Virus record (IMG/VR): IMGVR_UViG_3300010354_000571
Location: 1 to 25,735 of that record
Strand: one strand, 5' to 3'
Length of the DNA: 25,735 nucleotides
Origin: a virus
The notes beneath the pieces are model-generated. The model was not told where the DNA came from and made no database searches. It was given only the letters and a program-made list of their open reading frames with translations. Positions within the stretch are counted from its first letter, which is position 1; each line of letters begins with the position of its first letter. Positions 1-7,126 of this stretch are shown here, one piece after another. Made by a program: the position numbers and the translations under genes.

Positions 1-64
1 CTTTGCCTCTTCGTTCTAACTGTTGTTTTATTTTTTTGACCGCAGATTCAGTAGCAGTTAACAT
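1..64 (-). CDS. A-type iron-sulfur carrier (IscA/HesB-like), N-terminus only
   Basis: Only the first 21 residues are inside the window; the gene runs off the left edge. They read MLTATESAVKKIKQQLERRG and then K. A leading 'LT-x-x-A-x-x-x-(I/V)' helix followed by a short basic stretch ending RGKG is the usual opening of IscA/ErpA/HesB proteins, which carry Fe-S clusters to apo-proteins. The cluster-binding cysteines would lie outside the window, so the assignment rests on the N-terminus alone. The ATG directly abuts the TAA of the upstream gene, so translation is probably coupled. HesB-like genes are known in T4-like cyanophages. A different protein with a similar first helix cannot be excluded. 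Confidence 0.6.
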   Translation of the reverse strand, partial: MLTATESAVKKIKQQLERRGK

Positions 65-394
65 TTATTGTTGCCCTACAGCTTGTTTAGCCATACCTGC
101 AACAATCTTTTTACTTTCTTCATCCGGGGGAGCTTCTGGCTTTCCGAATCCTTTAAATATAATCTTATCTCCTTGAATATTGGAAATGAGATTTTTTAAA
201 GGCATTTTTTTGATCATATCATACAGGTCTGTCTTATCTATTATGATATCAAATTTCTTTAGATATTGCAAGAAATTGGGAAGCGTCATATTAGGATCTG
301 CTTCCCCTTTTTCTAAATCTGATTTCAACTGATCCGTAACTGCTACGAGTTTCGTAACCATCGGATCAGGACCGGCAAACTCGTAGAGTCTCAT
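65..394 (-). CDS. Conserved-looking hypothetical protein, 109 aa, MRLYEF N-terminus
   Basis: I do not recognise a family. The start chosen is the ATG at 394, which has AGAGG 8 nt upstream; an in-frame ATG at 424 lies inside the preceding gene and lacks a ribosome site. The protein is soluble and mixed-charge, with a central Lys-rich helical stretch (LKKFDIII, MIKKMPLKNLI), a small beta-like segment (DKIIFKGFGK) and a Pro/Glu-rich tail ending GQQ. The upstream gene stops 4 nt before, so the pair is cotranscribed. Its N-terminus resembles those of three nearby genes (399-1127, 2590-3759, 3756-5438), which may mark a shared destination such as the prohead; that is inference. Confidence 0.7.
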   Translation of the reverse strand: MRLYEFAGPDPMVTKLVAVTDQLKSDLEKGEADPNMTLPNFLQYLKKFDIIIDKTDLYDMIKKMPLKNLISNIQGDKIIFKGFGKPEAPPDEESKKIVAGMAKQAVGQQ

Positions 395-398
395 TGAA

Positions 399-1127
399 TT
401 ACCTCTTTGGTCGACCAACTCCACCTGTAGGTTCTGCTTCAGGTTCTTCTGGTGGCATTTCTAGTGCAGGTGCAGCCATGTCAGCCCCTGCGGCAGCATC
501 AGCGCCAGCATCCATACCTGCCATTTCGTCACCTGCTCCTGCCATTTCATCGCCCATTGCTGCATCAACTGCGGGTTCAGTAAAACTTCCACCGCCTTGA
601 CCGGTGATAGAATCTCTTGCTGCTTTCATTGCGGCAAATGCAGCCTTCATAGCACCACTTAGGGTATCTAATTGTGATGAAACCTGATCGTTGTATGTTT
701 GCGCCTCATTAACACCAATTTCAGATTCAATTGAATCGACTAGCGCAGGCAATTCTTTAACTTGCATTTGACCAATATCTTCAAGCATCTTTTGTATGGT
801 GTCTACCATGTCTTGTGCTGCAAGCACAACTTGTGACTTTTCAACTTCCTCGTTTTCGAAAACGATTCTTGTAGCTGGCTTGGATAGCAAAGAGTTATAA
901 TGTTCAACTAAAGCCTGTTCCATGAACACTAATTTCATATATGATGGGCTAGTCTGATTTTTTTGAAAATCAGGCGATTCTTTTGCCTCCAACGCTAGTG
1001 TTCTGATTTTTCTAAGCATATTTTGCGTAGCAATTTTAGTCAAATTGGATACGTCAAAATTCACTTTATAGTTCTCAGCTAATGCTTTAGGAGCAAAATT
1101 GTTTTTATCAAAATCGGTAAGTTTCAT
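399..1127 (-). CDS. Hypothetical protein, 242 aa, helical with acidic Ala/Met/Gly/Asp-rich tail; possible virion or prohead protein
   Basis: The protein starts MKLTDF and is predominantly helical for about 170 residues (several amphipathic stretches around 30-130). From about residue 180 it becomes a low-complexity tail of Ala, Gly, Met, Asp, Glu and Pro (repeated DEMAG-type units) before ending in basic GRPKR. It has no membrane segment or catalytic motif that I recognise. A T4-late-like element GATAAATA lies about 25 nt upstream and a GGA ribosome site precedes the ATG, which fits late expression. Acidic low-complexity tails and short N-terminal tags are common in prohead-core and internal proteins of T4-like phages. 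An LAE at residues 16-18 could be a prohead-protease-type site, but such triplets are frequent by chance. Confidence 0.75.
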   Translation of the reverse strand: MKLTDFDKNNFAPKALAENYKVNFDVSNLTKIATQNMLRKIRTLALEAKESPDFQKNQTSPSYMKLVFMEQALVEHYNSLLSKPATRIVFENEEVEKSQVVLAAQDMVDTIQKMLEDIGQMQVKELPALVDSIESEIGVNEAQTYNDQVSSQLDTLSGAMKAAFAAMKAARDSITGQGGGSFTEPAVDAAMGDEMAGAGDEMAGMDAGADAAAGADMAAPALEMPPEEPEAEPTGGVGRPKR

Positions 1128-1151
1128 AGTTTTATTCCAAACGTTATCTAT

Positions 1152-1159
1152 TATTTATC
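1152..1159 (-). promoter_or_regulatory. Candidate T4-type late promoter (GATAAATA)
   Basis: Read on the minus strand this is GATAAATA, one base from the T4 late consensus TATAAATA. It would start transcription about 18 nt before the ATG at 1127. It overlaps the stop codon region of the preceding gene. There is no -35 element, as expected for a late promoter that uses a gp55-type sigma factor. AT-rich octamers are common in this DNA, so position is the main support. Confidence 0.45.
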
Positions 1160-1625
1160 ATTTAGCAGCAAACTTTTGAGTTTGCAGCGATTTAGACTCA
1201 TTAACATAGGTGTACATTTCACCTAACATTTTCTTCCTTTTAGCTTGTTCTTCAGTTAGTTTAGCAACATATATTAGTTTATTTTCAGTTTCTTTAGCTT
1301 TTTTGATTAGATGCCTGTGCATTTCTATAGAAACTTCTGATCCTGCTAGCATCTGATCCAAATATTCTATTCTTTTAGCCCTAACGTATTTGTTTCTATT
1401 TTCAAAAATGCACCACGTAACAGCAAACTTCAAAGAAGAAAATAGGCGTTCATGAGAATCAAATTTAGTTTTTACCTTGTATCCACTGTGATGTTTAATT
1501 ACAAGATATTTATTAAAGAATTCATAGCTACCATCGTCATTTTGAAAAATGGCAATGTCATTCATGTTTTGAAACAATTCTTTACTTAAAAACTGATTGA
1601 CTTTTGTTACTAGTTTATCATTCAT
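1158..1625 (-). CDS. Hypothetical protein, 155 aa, lysine-rich
   Basis: No family recognised. The start at 1625 is an ATG inside ATGAATGA, overlapping the TGA of the upstream gene and preceded by TTGAG; a TTG 12 nt further upstream is possible but weaker. The first half has a beta-like segment with aromatic residues (GSYEFFNKYLVIKHHSGYKV). The second half is a long charged helix region (residues about 85-145) rich in Lys, Glu and Arg, with coiled-coil potential. The C-terminus is basic (LQTQKFAAK). It sits between two probable late genes and is translationally coupled to the one before it, which suggests a virion or assembly role without proving it. Confidence 0.7.
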   Translation of the reverse strand: MNDKLVTKVNQFLSKELFQNMNDIAIFQNDDGSYEFFNKYLVIKHHSGYKVKTKFDSHERLFSSLKFAVTWCIFENRNKYVRAKRIEYLDQMLAGSEVSIEMHRHLIKKAKETENKLIYVAKLTEEQAKRKKMLGEMYTYVNESKSLQTQKFAAK

Positions 1626-2073
1626 GGTTAATCTCAAAATATATGTTTTTTAGCTCAGGGCTTCCGTCTAGAAAAGACGGTAGTTTATTCCATTCTGTAC
1701 CACATAAAATCATCGGTACATCATGGCAATCTTTGTATAGATTTCCTAAATCATTTATTCCATCATGAAAAACTGCTGTGTGGTTTATTTCGAAGGTGAA
1801 TTTCCAACAAGGATATGTTTCATCTTCTTGTTGTGTGAACAAGAAACCAAAATTATCAAAATCATCAAATCGTATTGAGTGTTTTTGTGGGGTAGTTATT
1901 CCTTCGGGTTGCGCTCTCAGAGAGATTACTTGTAATACTGTATCAAAGTTACATTGTGTATTTCTCATGTGCATCCAAGTCTTGGGATCCATATCCGTAG
2001 TGGGTTTGGATCTGTTTAACACACCCGTTTGTGTAATATCAAACAATGTATGACATGTTATTCTAAAACTCAT
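1618..2073 (-). CDS. Hypothetical protein, 151 aa
   Basis: The start is the ATG at 2073, giving an N-terminus MSFRITCHTLFDIT. An upstream in-frame extension would run through the terminator hairpin and into the previous gene, so it was rejected. The protein is beta-rich in appearance with several Cys and His residues (CHT, C-N-F-D, PCWKFTFEINH, KDCHD, LCGTEW), which could bind a metal but form no pattern I recognise. No Shine-Dalgarno sequence is visible; the late-type element CATAAATA ends only 5 nt before the ATG, so the message may be leaderless. It follows a transcription terminator and therefore starts a new transcript, with the 1158-1625 gene coupled behind it. Confidence 0.7.
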   Translation of the reverse strand: MSFRITCHTLFDITQTGVLNRSKPTTDMDPKTWMHMRNTQCNFDTVLQVISLRAQPEGITTPQKHSIRFDDFDNFGFLFTQQEDETYPCWKFTFEINHTAVFHDGINDLGNLYKDCHDVPMILCGTEWNKLPSFLDGSPELKNIYFEINHE

Positions 2074-2078
2074 AACTT

Positions 2079-2086
2079 TATTTATG
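2079..2086 (-). promoter_or_regulatory. Candidate late promoter (CATAAATA) almost touching the ATG
   Basis: The minus strand reads CATAAATA, then AAGTT, then the ATG at 2073. A start site about 6 nt past the element would fall on the start codon, giving a leaderless message. It lies directly after the terminator at 2091-2122, a logical place for a new promoter. Confidence 0.5.
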
Positions 2087-2090
2087 AGGT

Positions 2091-2122
2091 AAAAAAACCC
2101 GAGAATTTTAGTTCTCGGGTTT
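2091..2122 (-). terminator. Intrinsic terminator after the 124-aa gene
   Basis: An 11-bp perfect stem (AAACCCGAGAA with its complement, arms at 2112-2122 and 2095-2105) encloses a 6-nt loop at 2106-2111. On the minus strand the stem runs into seven T residues. It lies 16 nt after the stop of the gene at 2139-2513 and should end that transcript. Confidence 0.9.
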
Positions 2123-2138
2123 AGTTGATTAATTAAAA

Positions 2139-2513
2139 TTAACCAGTAAATGTTGCGGATGCGCTTGTTGCGCCACCGGCCCAACCACCACCCAGTGCTT
2201 GTAATGCTGTATCTAGAGTACCAGTTGTCCATGCACCAACTGGATATACTGCGAATGCAAATGTATCAGAAGATGCATCTGTATACTCGTACAAGTAGAT
2301 TGTAGCAAGTTGCTGAATTGTCTGTACGCCTTGTGCGATTTCTGTAGTTGTCAATGCACCTGCTGCGGTGTATGTAAAGAAATCTAGCTTTGGACCTTGT
2401 GGTTGAACTGTTGCTGCTGAAGTAACAGTGTTTACACCTGTGTTGGTGTATGAGAAGCTATCGTAGTTGATTAGGGGTTTTAAGTCACCATTGACTCTTG
2501 TAAATTGTGCCAT
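2139..2513 (-). CDS. Probable virion protein, 124 aa, small Thr/Ala/Gly-rich
   Basis: The protein (MAQFTRVNGDLKPLINYD at its start) is rich in Thr, Ala, Gly and aromatic residues and nearly free of Lys after its N-terminus, a composition typical of beta-rich phage surface or decoration proteins. No named family is recognised. It has a good ribosome site (AAAGGAA), a late-type promoter element 42 nt upstream and a strong terminator just downstream, so it is a single-gene transcript. That arrangement fits a protein made in high copy late in infection, such as a capsid decoration or other structural component. Function is inferred from composition and context only. Confidence 0.75.
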   Translation of the reverse strand: MAQFTRVNGDLKPLINYDSFSYTNTGVNTVTSAATVQPQGPKLDFFTYTAAGALTTTEIAQGVQTIQQLATIYLYEYTDASSDTFAFAVYPVGAWTTGTLDTALQALGGGWAGGATSASATFTG

Positions 2514-2554
2514 TTTCGTATTCCTTTATGTTATGTGAGCCTGGGCTCTACATT

Positions 2555-2562
2555 TATTTATT
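2555..2562 (-). promoter_or_regulatory. Candidate late promoter (AATAAATA)
   Basis: The minus strand reads GAATAAATAAATG, containing AATAAATA. The predicted leader of about 35 nt contains a short GAGC/GCTC hairpin and then AAAGGAA before the ATG at 2513. It lies in the 76-nt gap after the ligase-like gene. Confidence 0.45.
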
Positions 2563-2589
2563 CCAGGAACAAAAAAACATGGGTTTTGG

Positions 2590-3759
2590 TTATGTTCTAC
2601 CGGCTAAATTTTGACGGCTGAACCCCATACGATCCACAAACTTTAGTCCATGACTCACAAAACCCTCTTGTGTTTGAGTACCGTCTTGCAGATAGCCCTT
2701 TACTGGACTCGATTCTGCTGCTTTATTTAATTGGTCTACAATTGACATTTTCAATGCATAAATAGCGGCCCATATTTCAAAGGCTCCCTTTAGCCCGTCT
2801 GGATTTTGTTCAAAATGAGTCATTATCTTACTACGCATTGAATCAGTCATAGGTCTAGATTGCACATATTCCATGAAGTCTGGCAATAGATTATTTAAAT
2901 CACCCTGTACAATCTTTTTGTTAATATATGTAGTAAACAATTGATTGAACGTATTACGTGCTTGTGGTGCAGAATCTAGCATCTGATCAACTGCAGGACC
3001 ATACTGTTTAATTACTGCATTGGCTTTTCTTACTAAGCCGTTGTTTATTTTCAAATTAGGTGTTATTGGCATCTTAGCAGGTACTATGGCAACGTTACTA
3101 TTATTTTTCAATTTTCCTATAGTCCCGTCTAGTGGCACTGCATCATCGGTTGACGCTGCATTAGCATCAATAAATTGATGCACAACAATGCCCGCTGTTT
3201 TTCCTGTAAGTTCTTTTCCTACCTCACTATTGGGATCTACAGTATAAGTTATTCCGTTTGGATTAGCTCTAAATCTGTATAGTTTGTCAGTACCTGGGCG
3301 CAATGGTTGACTGAACAACAAATCTCCCCAGTAATAACCTTTGCTACGGTCTGCTTTTTCTAGTCCAGGCCAAATGTTAGCAATTAATTGATGCAGGTCT
3401 GTTCTATTCACTCCCCTAGCTTGATCGTATTGAACAAACTGTTCGGGGCTATAAACTTGTCTCCCTGAACCGTCTTTCTTATTGAACATGTGTTTATCCA
3501 TGATGCTGAAACGGCCTTGATCATCACGACCGAATATTAATGCTGGATAGCCGTCCCACTTAATTGTCACTTTACTTGGATTCTGTACAGTATCTATTGA
3601 AGCTTGAACCGCTCTGCTGGCACCTTGACTTCCACCTAAAAATACTAAATCTTCAGGATGGTCTAGATGACCTTTATCTTCTTTTAATGATGGTTTCTGA
3701 AACGTTTCAATATCAGTTAAAACGTTTCTCAAATAAGATAAGGATTCATTTAACTTCAT
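2590..3759 (-). CDS. Ligase/nucleotidyltransferase-fold protein, 389 aa, with KWDG motif
   Basis: Residues 67-70 read KWDG inside VTIKWDGYPALIFGRDDQGR. This matches motif I (KxDG) of the covalent nucleotidyltransferase superfamily of DNA/RNA ligases and capping enzymes, where the Lys takes the AMP or GMP. Further possible matches are GDLLF at 145-149 (motif III-like) and GIVVHQ at 190-195 (motif IV-like). The N-terminal 30 residues look like a tag (MKLNESLSYL) followed by HLDHPEDLVF. A C-terminal helical part of about 150 residues follows. Related phage proteins carry a domain of unknown function with this KWDG signature. The ATG overlaps the TGA of the Gly/Ala-rich gene upstream, so the two are coupled. 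Whether it seals nucleic acid or modifies a protein is unknown. Confidence 0.65.
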   Translation of the reverse strand: MKLNESLSYLRNVLTDIETFQKPSLKEDKGHLDHPEDLVFLGGSQGASRAVQASIDTVQNPSKVTIKWDGYPALIFGRDDQGRFSIMDKHMFNKKDGSGRQVYSPEQFVQYDQARGVNRTDLHQLIANIWPGLEKADRSKGYYWGDLLFSQPLRPGTDKLYRFRANPNGITYTVDPNSEVGKELTGKTAGIVVHQFIDANAASTDDAVPLDGTIGKLKNNSNVAIVPAKMPITPNLKINNGLVRKANAVIKQYGPAVDQMLDSAPQARNTFNQLFTTYINKKIVQGDLNNLLPDFMEYVQSRPMTDSMRSKIMTHFEQNPDGLKGAFEIWAAIYALKMSIVDQLNKAAESSPVKGYLQDGTQTQEGFVSHGLKFVDRMGFSRQNLAGRT

Positions 3760-5438
3760 TTTGGAACTACCGGATTATTTGGTCTGACTGCAACTTCTGA
3801 ACCGGAGTTACCGCCAGGTAATCTAGGTCTTCTATTGTTACCTTGTGCTGCTGCTCTGGCTTGTCTTTCTCTTTCTATTCTATCTCTTGTTTGTTGCTGC
3901 TTTGCTTCTCTGTCACTAGCGGCGATGTGTGTTGTAGATCCTGGTCTAGTAAATGTACTACCACCGGTGGCACTTGTAGTACCAACTTCAGCATCTGGTG
4001 TTCTAGTAGCTACTGCACCACCTGTTCCAGTCTCTGCTGAACTTGCAGGAGGGGATGATGCAGCTGGTTCTGCGGCTGCTGAAGCAGGAGCAGAACTATC
4101 AGGTGTTTTCAATGTCCTTGCTTTGGGTTCTTCTGGTGCCAAATTTGGATTGTTTATTGCCATAACTCCACCCGAAGATAATTCTTTTACTAACTTACTA
4201 TACGCCGCAGCATCAATTTTCTTTAGTCTTGCTAACTGTGACTTAATAATACCAACAAGTTCAGCAGAGGTTGTATTTCCGCCGCTGGATGCCGACGTAG
4301 TTGCTGCGGCGCCACCTCCAGCACCTCCACCTGCTGCACCAGCACCTCCACCTGCTGCACCAGCACCTCCACCTGCTGCACCAGCACCTCCACCTGCTGC
4401 ACCAGCACCTCCACCTGCTGCACCAGCACCTCCACCACCATAATTACCTCCGCCGGCGGGCGCAGATCCTCCGCCGTAACCAGGGCCCTGTGAGGCTGCA
4501 AACGCAGCGTTTGCTAATTTTTCAAATGCTGCCTTTCCTTTATCCCTAGGATAACTATCATTTACAGCTTTAATTAAAGTTTTTGTATGTGTATCATTCA
4601 TGGGTATACCACGTAAATACCATGGTAACCATCTATTCAACCATTGTTCAATAGACTCTGCTTCGTTTAGAATGCCCTCAAATAAATTGTTTAACTTTAA
4701 GTATTTGGTTTCAGCAATAATATACTTGCCATTCTTTTTGTTCTCTTTAAGTAGTGTTAATCCTACATCTTTCCACGTTAGTCCAACTGCTTCTAGCAAC
4801 TGATTAATCCAATATACAGTCCAAGCTTCCATAACTCGCTGACCTGTTTGCAGGGCACGAACCATGTTTCCGCCGGCTTTATTTCGTTGTAATATTGCTT
4901 TAGCAGTAGCTAGTGCATTATCCCATTCAGGATAACCCTTTCTATCTGCCATGAAATTTATAAGTTCTTTAGTTAACGCAATTTTCTTATTTTTATCCGT
5001 CTCTTGATTTAATGCAGCAGAAACGTTACGTATATAATTGTTTATATTTTGATTAGTCTGAGTTTGAGCCTGATATCTACCAGCAGCTTTAGCTCCAGCA
5101 TCTTTAGGAACTCCTGATGTTCCTCCAGAAGGTGCAGCTGGTTCAGTTGCAGGAGGTTCTGCAGGTGATGCGGAGCTAGTGTCAGGTGCTGATTGAATAT
5201 TGGGATCAACTCTGCCGGAAGAAATTTCACTATTTAAGGATTTGTATGCAGCACTAAGGAAGTTATTGATAAACTTTTCTTTGTGTGTTTTGTCTGCTAT
5301 AGACATTTCACCTTCAGTATCACCAGTGATACGATTTCCCATTTGTTTTAGAAAGGCAGCGCCGTAGTCTCCAACCCAATTAGCCAATTTCTCATCTAAT
5401 TTTTTAGGGTTGACATGTTTAAATTCCTTAAGCCTCAT
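3756..5438 (-). CDS. Large Gly/Ala/Pro-rich repeat protein, 560 aa, probable virion-associated
   Basis: The protein starts MRLKEFKHVNPKKLDEKLANW and has a helical N-terminal domain to about residue 75. A Pro/Ala/Ser linker (about 80-120) and a second helical domain (about 125-310) follow. Next comes a Gly/Ala region around 320-375 in which a seven-residue unit (GAGAAGG) is repeated five times. A short helical segment and a long disordered Ser/Ala/Thr/Pro tail ending in basic residues complete it. There is no catalytic motif or membrane helix. The linkers suggest a flexible structural or scaffold-type protein. It lies between an 81-aa gene (overlap 11 nt) and the ligase-like gene (overlap 4 nt). 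LDE at residues 14-16 could be a prohead protease-type site; unproven. Confidence 0.7.
   Translation of the reverse strand: MRLKEFKHVNPKKLDEKLANWVGDYGAAFLKQMGNRITGDTEGEMSIADKTHKEKFINNFLSAAYKSLNSEISSGRVDPNIQSAPDTSSASPAEPPATEPAAPSGGTSGVPKDAGAKAAGRYQAQTQTNQNINNYIRNVSAALNQETDKNKKIALTKELINFMADRKGYPEWDNALATAKAILQRNKAGGNMVRALQTGQRVMEAWTVYWINQLLEAVGLTWKDVGLTLLKENKKNGKYIIAETKYLKLNNLFEGILNEAESIEQWLNRWLPWYLRGIPMNDTHTKTLIKAVNDSYPRDKGKAAFEKLANAAFAASQGPGYGGGSAPAGGGNYGGGGAGAAGGGAGAAGGGAGAAGGGAGAAGGGAGAAGGGAGGGAAATTSASSGGNTTSAELVGIIKSQLARLKKIDAAAYSKLVKELSSGGVMAINNPNLAPEEPKARTLKTPDSSAPASAAAEPAASSPPASSAETGTGGAVATRTPDAEVGTTSATGGSTFTRPGSTTHIAASDREAKQQQTRDRIERERQARAAAQGNNRRPRLPGGNSGSEVAVRPNNPVVPK
4321..4440. repeat. 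21-bp in-frame tandem repeat, five perfect copies plus a partial
   Basis: Perfect 21-bp units begin at 4321, 4342, 4363, 4384 and 4405, and a shortened copy fills 4426-4440. The unit begins gcacctccacc on the plus strand. Each unit adds seven residues (Gly/Ala) to the 560-aa protein. Because 21 is a multiple of three, copy-number change would keep the frame. Identity between copies indicates recent expansion. Confidence 0.95.
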
Positions 5439-5673
5439 GGTTTTTCCTTATACTTTTTGCAAATTTAGTTTGATCACGACCTTTTATAGCCCCTAAAAGC
5501 TTACGCTCAAGTACCTCTGAGGTATTTTTATCATAGTGTTTATTAATTAACTCTAATAAGTTTATTGCACTAGTAATAATATTGTGGGCTCTACTTTCAA
5601 TAACGTGAGTCATATCACGGTTATTTCCAATGGCCTCTAATTCTTCCAAAAGGGAACGTGTTTTCTTTTGCAT
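5428..5673 (-). CDS. Hypothetical helical protein, 81 aa
   Basis: The sequence is almost wholly helical and charged (LLEELEAIGNN, ESRAHNIITSAINLLELI, ERKLLGAIKGRD). Small proteins of this kind occur in many T4-like phages of aquatic bacteria without a known function. The start at 5673 has no Shine-Dalgarno sequence; a late-type element CATAAATA ends 6 nt before it, so translation may begin at the 5' end of the message. The stop overlaps the start of the 560-aa gene by 11 nt, so this is the first gene of a three-gene transcript with the 560-aa and ligase-like proteins. Confidence 0.7.
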   Translation of the reverse strand: MQKKTRSLLEELEAIGNNRDMTHVIESRAHNIITSAINLLELINKHYDKNTSEVLERKLLGAIKGRDQTKFAKSIRKNHEA

Positions 5674-5679
5674 AATCAG

Positions 5680-5687
5680 TATTTATG
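5680..5687 (-). promoter_or_regulatory. Candidate late promoter (CATAAATA) 6 nt before an ATG
   Basis: The minus strand reads CATAAATA, then CTGATT, then ATG at 5673. It lies in the 28-nt gap between the helicase gene and the late block, where a switch from replication to late genes would be expected. The spacing again implies a leaderless or nearly leaderless message. Confidence 0.5.
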
Positions 5688-5701
5688 CTGGTTTCGGTTA
5701 A

Positions 5702-7126
5702 TTACTTCTTTAGTGAATTTAGCAAAGCTTTTAGTTTGGTACTTTGTGCGTCGGCTACTACTTTCTTTACGGCCGACTCAATTTCTCCCGTTATAGGGTC
5801 TATTTTTTCTGTTACCGTAGACTGTGGCTTTAGTTTGCTCATTAAATCATTTGGGCTGGGCTGCGGATTACTTGGACGATAACTTTGGCTATCACCTTCA
5901 GGATTAGGATCGGTAATCCTCAAAGTTTCTACGTTAAACTCTAATTCTATCTTTTGCCCTACGCCCGAGCTACTACGTGTTTTCATCAATTGAAGTTGAT
6001 ATTGTCCACGCTCACGCATACTACGGCTTGTGAAGATACCGAATACATTGTCTGCTGTGTTAATCTTTGAAATACCACCTGAAATATGACTATGATCGAA
6101 TTCGATTTCTTCAACGGCTGAACGGTTCAACTGGGAAGCAGTAACAAATAGTACGTTCAATTCTTTTGCTAGATTACGCAATTCTTCCGAAACATATTTG
6201 TCCTTAACAAACAAATCGCTTGGGCTGACCTTTGCGCTGACGGGCATAAGAAGGTCAAGATAATCTACACACAGAAAGTCTATTTTGACTCCTGTTTGTA
6301 TTTGCAATTCCTTACAGTATGCACGTAAGTCATTTACCGTGCTTTGTGCAGGCATATATTTGATACGCAACTTACCCGCTTTTTTAGCAAGCATTTTAAC
6401 CTTCATTTCGACATTATCAATGTCTTTGAAAATTTCTCGGCTACTAGTATCGGTCATCATACTATCAATACGCATAGAACAAAGACCTTCACTAAGTTCT
6501 AGTGTGATGTACGCACCGTTTAGTCCTGCTTGTGCCCAGTTGACTGCTAGATTTTGCATAAACAAACTCTTACCGGAGCCTGAACCACCTGCAAAAATCT
6601 GTAATTCACCACGATTGAAACCACCATAGAGTTTTTGATCCATAGTAGGCCAACCTGTACTTAATTGACCGTTATTAGACTTCAGTGCCATAAGCCTAGC
6701 TCTAGGATCAGCAAAGTAATCTGTACCCATATCTTTTTGTAGACTGATTTGTACAGCATCTTTAATAAGCTTTTCTACAGGACCATACTCACCTTTTTCA
6801 AGCAAGTCTGCGCTTTTCAAAATAGCACGTTCAAGTTCCTGTCTTTTAGTAAACTGCTCAAATTCTTCTAAGAACCAATCATTATGACCATCGTCAAGTT
6901 CTGCAATAAATTCTACTTCGATGCCAGTAACTGCCTTTATCTGTGTAGGCTCGGGCATCATATTATATTTTTTCGAGTGTTCGACTACGAATTCTGCGAC
7001 GGGTTTTAATCTCTTTTCAAAATTCGATGGATTCATGATGTTCATCACTCGGGTATACAACTCTGAGTTTGTTACCATCATTCTCAGAAACAACATCTGC
7101 ATATCCGAATTATATTCTTTTATCAA
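5702..7126 (-). CDS. 41: Replicative DNA helicase, T4 gp41 / DnaB type
   Basis: This is the ring helicase that unwinds the replication fork and works with the primase. At 474 aa it is almost exactly the length of T4 gp41. The RecA-like core carries Walker A at residues 180-187 (GGSGSGKS), Walker B-type hydrophobic strand ending VDYLDLL near 287-293, and a downstream SQLNRSAVEE segment that matches the DnaB-family sensor/H4 region. The N-terminal 130 residues are helical, as expected for the hexamer collar. The gene starts inside the 3' end of the primase gene (17-nt overlap), so helicase and primase are made together. The last about 70 residues are low-complexity and may be a partner-binding tail. 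Confidence 0.93.
   Translation of the reverse strand: MIKEYNSDMQMLFLRMMVTNSELYTRVMNIMNPSNFEKRLKPVAEFVVEHSKKYNMMPEPTQIKAVTGIEVEFIAELDDGHNDWFLEEFEQFTKRQELERAILKSADLLEKGEYGPVEKLIKDAVQISLQKDMGTDYFADPRARLMALKSNNGQLSTGWPTMDQKLYGGFNRGELQIFAGGSGSGKSLFMQNLAVNWAQAGLNGAYITLELSEGLCSMRIDSMMTDTSSREIFKDIDNVEMKVKMLAKKAGKLRIKYMPAQSTVNDLRAYCKELQIQTGVKIDFLCVDYLDLLMPVSAKVSPSDLFVKDKYVSEELRNLAKELNVLFVTASQLNRSAVEEIEFDHSHISGGISKINTADNVFGIFTSRSMRERGQYQLQLMKTRSSSGVGQKIELEFNVETLRITDPNPEGDSQSYRPSNPQPSPNDLMSKLKPQSTVTEKIDPITGEIESAVKKVVADAQSTKLKALLNSLKK

Noticed and set aside
3835-4549. Three extra frames through the Gly/Ala repeat region
   Set aside because: A 21-bp repeat keeps all frames open. The predicted products are low-complexity (Pro/Ala, His/Leu, Val/Glu/Gln repeats) and lack starts with ribosome sites.
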